A stretch of 7,964 bases of DNA, from contig JASFIT010000211.1 of NCBI GenBank assembly GCA_050122535.1, positions 1 to 7,964 of the forward strand. The letters run 5' to 3'. The translations under genes were made by a program, and so were the position numbers. Below are positions 4,777 through 7,964 of the stretch, in pieces (positions within the stretch are counted from its first letter, which is position 1; each line of letters opens with the position of its first letter). Under the pieces are notes generated by a model that was not told where the DNA came from, searched no databases, and saw only the letters and a program-made list of their open reading frames with translations. This DNA is from JASFEQ01 sp050122535. GTDB lineage: Bacteria; Desulfobacterota; DSM-4660; Desulfatiglandales; HGW-15.

Positions 4777-6219
4777 ATGCAGTTGTGCGATCATAGTGCG
4801 ATAGAACTGGCGAGAATGCTTCGGAAAGGCGAGGTAAGCTCTCGCCAGATCACCAAGTCCGTGTTTCAGAGGATTGATGAGAAAGAGGACGCTATTCATG
4901 CCTTTATTACGGCAACCCCTGAAATAGCGCTGAGACAGGCCGATCTGGCGGACAAGAGGTTTCGCGAAAATAAGAAGGTTTCCCTTCTGAATGGAATACC
5001 CATTGCGATCAAGGACAATATGTGTACGCGAGGCGTGCCAACCACGTGTGGATCAAAGATTCTTGAAAACTACATTCCGCCTTATAATGGGACCGCAGTA
5101 GCAAAGGTCTTGCAAGCTGGCGCGGTGCCCATCGGAAAAACCAATATGGATGAATTCGCCATGGGCTCCTCCTGCGAAAACAGCGCCTTTGGTCCTACGC
5201 ACAACCCTCTGAATCTGGAATGTGTCGCGGGTGGTAGCAGCGGCGGGTCTGCGGCTGCAATCGCCTCAGGGGAAACGGTCCTCGCCATAGGGTCAGATAC
5301 CGGCGGCTCTATCCGTCTCCCAGCCGCTTACTGTGGGGTTGTAGGGATAAAACCCACCTACGGCAGAGTCTCCCGATACGGTTTGATTTCTTATGCGTCA
5401 TCGTTAGATCAAATAGGTGCCCTTGGTCGAACTGTTGAAGATTGCGCATTGCTTATGAACGTCATCTGCGGACATGACAAAATGGATACCACGTCTGCTG
5501 ATATAAAAAGGCCTGACTTCCTACGTTCCCTAAAACAGGGAATCAAGGGTATCAAGATAGGTCTTCCAGAGGAGTACTTTGTTGAGGGCCTGGATCCCCA
5601 TGTTAAAGATCAGGTTATGGGGGCTGTCGCAATGTTAAATGAAAACGGGGCCGAAATCGTTGATATATCTTTACCCCACGCGCCTTATGCAATCAGCTCC
5701 TATTATCTTTTAGCCACGGCTGAGGCAAGCAGTAACCTGGCCAGGTATGACGGCGTCAAGTATGGTTTCAGATCCGGTGAAGATATCCCTGACTTGGTGG
5801 AGATGTATCAGGAGACAAGGAGTGAGGGATTTGGCAAGGAAGTGAAGAGGAGGATTATGCTTGGGACCTATGTCCTCTCTGCCGGTTATTACGACGCCTA
5901 TTATTTAAAGGCTCAGGAGGCGAGATCCCTTATCAAACAGGATTTTGATGAGGCCTTCAAGCGTGTTGATTGCATGATCACCCCGGTATCACCCTGTCTG
6001 CCTTTCAGATTGGGAGAAAAGATGGCCGATCCCCTGCAAATGTATCTCGTGGACATATACACGGTTTCACTCAACCTGTCCGGACTGCCTGGAATGAGCG
6101 TAAACTGTGGAATGGTGGATGGGTTGCCTGTTGGCCTTCAGATTATTGGAAAACCATTTGACGAGGAGATGGTGCTCAAGGTTGGACATGCCTATGAGAA
6201 GATTGCGGGACATGCATAA
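4777..6219 (+). CDS. gatA: Asp-tRNA(Asn)/Glu-tRNA(Gln) amidotransferase subunit A
   Basis: A 480-residue amidase-family subunit, normal length for GatA. It hydrolyses glutamine and passes ammonia through a tunnel to GatB, where Asp-tRNA-Asn or Glu-tRNA-Gln is amidated. The catalytic Lys-Ser-Ser triad is visible at the positions numbered in Staphylococcus GatA: K79 in GIPIAIKDN, S154 in the amidase signature GGSSGGSAAAIA (152-163), and S178 in DTGGSIRLPA (174-183). The usual Pro before GGSSGGS is Ala here (VAGGSS), a mild change. The start ATG lies 9 nt after the aspS-gatC stop, with AAGG overlapping that stop codon and 7 nt upstream, so translation is probably coupled. The C-terminal NLSGLPGMSVNCG and GLPVGLQIIGKPF stretches are typical. 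No defect is seen. Confidence 0.98.
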   Translation: MQLCDHSAIELARMLRKGEVSSRQITKSVFQRIDEKEDAIHAFITATPEIALRQADLADKRFRENKKVSLLNGIPIAIKDNMCTRGVPTTCGSKILENYIPPYNGTAVAKVLQAGAVPIGKTNMDEFAMGSSCENSAFGPTHNPLNLECVAGGSSGGSAAAIASGETVLAIGSDTGGSIRLPAAYCGVVGIKPTYGRVSRYGLISYASSLDQIGALGRTVEDCALLMNVICGHDKMDTTSADIKRPDFLRSLKQGIKGIKIGLPEEYFVEGLDPHVKDQVMGAVAMLNENGAEIVDISLPHAPYAISSYYLLATAEASSNLARYDGVKYGFRSGEDIPDLVEMYQETRSEGFGKEVKRRIMLGTYVLSAGYYDAYYLKAQEARSLIKQDFDEAFKRVDCMITPVSPCLPFRLGEKMADPLQMYLVDIYTVSLNLSGLPGMSVNCGMVDGLPVGLQIIGKPFDEEMVLKVGHAYEKIAGHA

Positions 6220-7674
6220 ATGGATTACGAGATTATCATTGGGTTTGAAACCCATGTGGAACTAAAAACAAAGACAAAGCTGTTTTGTGGCTGCGCAGTA
6301 GAGAACGGAGCACCCCCAAACACGCATATTTGCCCTGTCTGTACTGGACAGCCTGGGGCACTCCCCGTTCTAAACAAAAGGGCTGTTGAACATACCATCC
6401 GCGCGGGCATAGCCATGAATTGCACCATTAACAGACGGTCTCGATTCGCCCGTAAGAATTATTTCTACCCAGATCTTCCCAAAGGGTATCAAATCTCCCA
6501 ATATGAGCGGCCCTTTTGCGAGCATGGATACTTGGAAATTCAAGGGGATAAGGGCCGCCCTTATGCTGTGGGAATCAAGCGAATTCATCTTGAAGAGGAC
6601 GCGGGAAAATTGGTGCATTCAGCCAGTTCCTTTGAGGCATCGGATTACAGTCTTGTGGATTACAACAGATCCTGTGTCCCGCTCCTTGAGATCGTTACCG
6701 ATCATGAACGAAATCCTTTACGTTCGGTGAACGAGGCGCGAGCCTACCTGGAAAAACTGAGGCAGACATTAATCTATATAGGTATAAGCGATTGCGTTAT
6801 AGAAAGGGGCCAGTTTCGTTGTGATGTGAATATATCCATTCGGCCGGAGGGTGCCCTAGATTACGGCAATCGCGCCGAAATAAAAAACATGGCCTCTTTC
6901 AAATTCATCATGGAAGCACTGGAATACGAGGTGAAAAGGCAATTGAGAATCCTTCTCTCGGGGAAAGAGCCCTCCCAGGAGACAAGGCTTTTCGATGAAG
7001 CAAAGAAAATAACAGTATCCATGCGGAGCAAGGAAGACGCACCAGACTACAGGTATTTCCCAGACCCTGATCTGGTGGAATTCGAGATTGACCAGGATTT
7101 TGTTGAACAGATCCAAGAAGGAATGCCGGAACTACCGGATCAAAAGGTAACCCGGATCATTAAAGATTATCGCATATCTAAGAAAGACGCTCTTATCTTG
7201 ACCAAGGACAGAAACGTGTCAGACTTTTTCGAGCGTTGCGCCGCCTCTTGTGATGATAGAGTTAGGCTGAGTAGCTGGATGATCAAAGATCTCTTCAAGC
7301 TCATCAATGAGGCCGCCATCACCATAGAAAAATGTCCTATCCCTCCAAAAGCGTTTTCCACCCTTATCAACTTGATCTCAAGGGGTGATATTACAGACAA
7401 AATCGGGAGAACGGTTTTAGAAATTATGTTTGAAACGAGAGAAGATCCTGACTCCATCATAGATAAGAGAGGCTTAAGGCCCATCCAGGATGAAGAAATC
7501 TTGGAGAGAATGATGAATGAAGTGATGTCAGAGAATCCTGAAGCGGTGAATAAGATAAAAGAGGGAATGACAAATCCGATCGATTTTTTGATCGGACAGG
7601 TGATGAAGAAGACCGATGGAAAAGCGAATCCAAAGAAAGTAAGGGCATTGATACACAAAGCGTTTTTGCAATAG
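6220..7674 (+). CDS. gatB: Asp-tRNA(Asn)/Glu-tRNA(Gln) amidotransferase subunit B
   Basis: A 484-residue GatB, normal length. It binds the misacylated tRNA, activates the side-chain carboxylate with ATP and adds ammonia delivered from GatA. Seen: the GFETHVELKT opening (8-17) with E10 and H12 at Mg-site positions, four zinc-type cysteines (C23, C25, C38, C41) around GAPPNTHICPVC, FARKNYFYPDLPKGYQISQ, KRIHLEEDAGK, DYNRSCVPLLEIV, RCDVNIS, and a C-terminal helical YqeY-like tail ending GKANPKKVRALIHKAFLQ. The usual RAGVPLLEI is RSCVPLLEI here. Its ATG follows the gatA TAA with no gap (TAAATG) and only a weak GCGGGA upstream, so translation very likely depends on gatA. It is the last gene of the plus-strand operon. 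Confidence 0.98.
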   Translation: MDYEIIIGFETHVELKTKTKLFCGCAVENGAPPNTHICPVCTGQPGALPVLNKRAVEHTIRAGIAMNCTINRRSRFARKNYFYPDLPKGYQISQYERPFCEHGYLEIQGDKGRPYAVGIKRIHLEEDAGKLVHSASSFEASDYSLVDYNRSCVPLLEIVTDHERNPLRSVNEARAYLEKLRQTLIYIGISDCVIERGQFRCDVNISIRPEGALDYGNRAEIKNMASFKFIMEALEYEVKRQLRILLSGKEPSQETRLFDEAKKITVSMRSKEDAPDYRYFPDPDLVEFEIDQDFVEQIQEGMPELPDQKVTRIIKDYRISKKDALILTKDRNVSDFFERCAASCDDRVRLSSWMIKDLFKLINEAAITIEKCPIPPKAFSTLINLISRGDITDKIGRTVLEIMFETREDPDSIIDKRGLRPIQDEEILERMMNEVMSENPEAVNKIKEGMTNPIDFLIGQVMKKTDGKANPKKVRALIHKAFLQ

Positions 7675-7725
7675 CCAGCAGAGGTAAGGGTCGGCCTAAG
7701 GATGAATTGATTTATGACATGCAGG

Positions 7726-7792
7726 TGGAGTAATGGAGTACTAGAGTTTTGGAGTATTGCATCAAGCATCACTCCAGTGCTCCATTACTCCA
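7726..7792. repeat. Octamer-phased inverted repeat (TGGAGTNN units) between gatB and the second glnA
   Basis: The left arm reads TGGAGTAA, TGGAGTAC, TAGAGTTT, TGGAGTAT at strict 8-bp spacing from 7726. The right arm (7771-7792) is the inverse of the first 22 bases with two differences, and the loop is 23 nt (7748-7770). The arm layout and period match the element at 1671-1760, with AAT replaced by AGT. It lies between convergent genes and may act as a two-way mRNA 3' stem, but it has no following T-run of its own on the plus strand. The rest of the gap (7675-7725) shows nothing recognisable. Confidence 0.8.
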
Positions 7793-7796
7793 ATTT

Positions 7797-7831
7797 GAAA
7801 AAGACCTGAAAGTTCTCATTGTCCGTTCAGG
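7797..7831 (-). terminator. Probable intrinsic terminator of the second glnA
   Basis: On the minus strand CCTGAA (7831-7826), a 15-nt loop and TTCAGG (7810-7805) are followed at once by TCTTTTTC (7804-7797), 8 nt beyond the glnA stop. The stem is short at 6 bp and the loop is large, so it is a modest terminator. The octamer repeat beyond it may help. Confidence 0.55.
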
Positions 7832-7839
7832 GTGTTTGA

Positions 7840-7964
7840 TTACAACACGGGCAGATACTTGTCGATTTCAAATTGGCTCACATGGGTCCTGTAGGTATCC
7901 CATTCAATCTTTTTGTTTTCAATGAACTTGTTGAAAATATGTTCGCCCAGGACTTCTTTGACCA
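7840..7964 (-). CDS. glnA: Glutamine synthetase type I, C-terminal part (runs off right edge)
   Basis: The minus strand read into the TAA at 7840-7842 gives 40 residues ending FEIDKYLPVL, preceded by GEHIFNKFIENKKIEWDTYRT. This is the C-terminal tail of short (I-alpha) glutamine synthetases, where an EWD-YRTxV stretch is followed by a (W/F)E-xxYL ending. The adenylylated I-beta enzymes end differently. It points the same way as the glnA at the left edge but cannot be the same gene, because that one starts inside the window and reads away to the left. It is therefore a second, separate glutamine synthetase gene, convergent with gatB. The two fragments cover opposite ends of the protein, so their identity to each other cannot be judged. 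Confidence 0.88.
   Translation of the reverse strand, partial: VKEVLGEHIFNKFIENKKIEWDTYRTHVSQFEIDKYLPVL

Overview
The window looks like part of a chromosome from an anaerobic deltaproteobacterium (Desulfobacterota; sulfate-reducer or syntroph-like). This is inferred from the style of the PII, AspRS and Gat proteins, the short I-alpha type glutamine synthetase, the sigma-54 promoter and the moderate GC content. No species can be named from the sequence alone.

Layout. The left third (1-2121) is a minus-strand nitrogen block read from right to left: a PII signal protein (glnB), an SPFH/flotillin membrane protein, and the first 122 codons of a glutamine synthetase (glnA), which runs off the left edge. 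The spacing (133 bp, then 17 bp) suggests one operon. Upstream of glnB (2122-2604) lies a 483-bp divergent control region. It holds a near-consensus sigma-54 promoter reading toward glnB, two matching TACA-N4-TGTA palindromes 30 bp apart at enhancer distance, a weak IHF-like site between them, a leader hairpin, and a sigma-70-like promoter reading the other way.

The right two thirds (2605-7674) is a plus-strand operon for amidation of misacylated tRNA: a 720-codon gene that fuses aspartyl-tRNA synthetase to GatC in one frame, then gatA 9 bp later, then gatB with no gap after the gatA stop. AspRS carries the His/Gly pair reported for non-discriminating enzymes, so it probably charges both tRNA-Asp and tRNA-Asn with Asp. 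GatCAB would then convert Asp-tRNA-Asn to Asn-tRNA-Asn using glutamine. The fusion would tie the charging enzyme covalently to the amidotransferase, giving a built-in transamidosome. At the right edge (7840-7964) is the last 40 codons of a second minus-strand glutamine synthetase, convergent with gatB.

The genes share a theme: two glutamine synthetases and PII make and sense glutamine, and GatCAB uses glutamine as its ammonia donor. Two intergenic gaps carry related, unusual inverted repeats whose arms are built from 8-bp units (TGGAATNN in one, TGGAGTNN in the other). The points most worth following are the AspRS-GatC fusion, the flotillin inside a sigma-54-type glnB-glnA operon, the atypical PII T-loop, and the octamer-phased palindromes.
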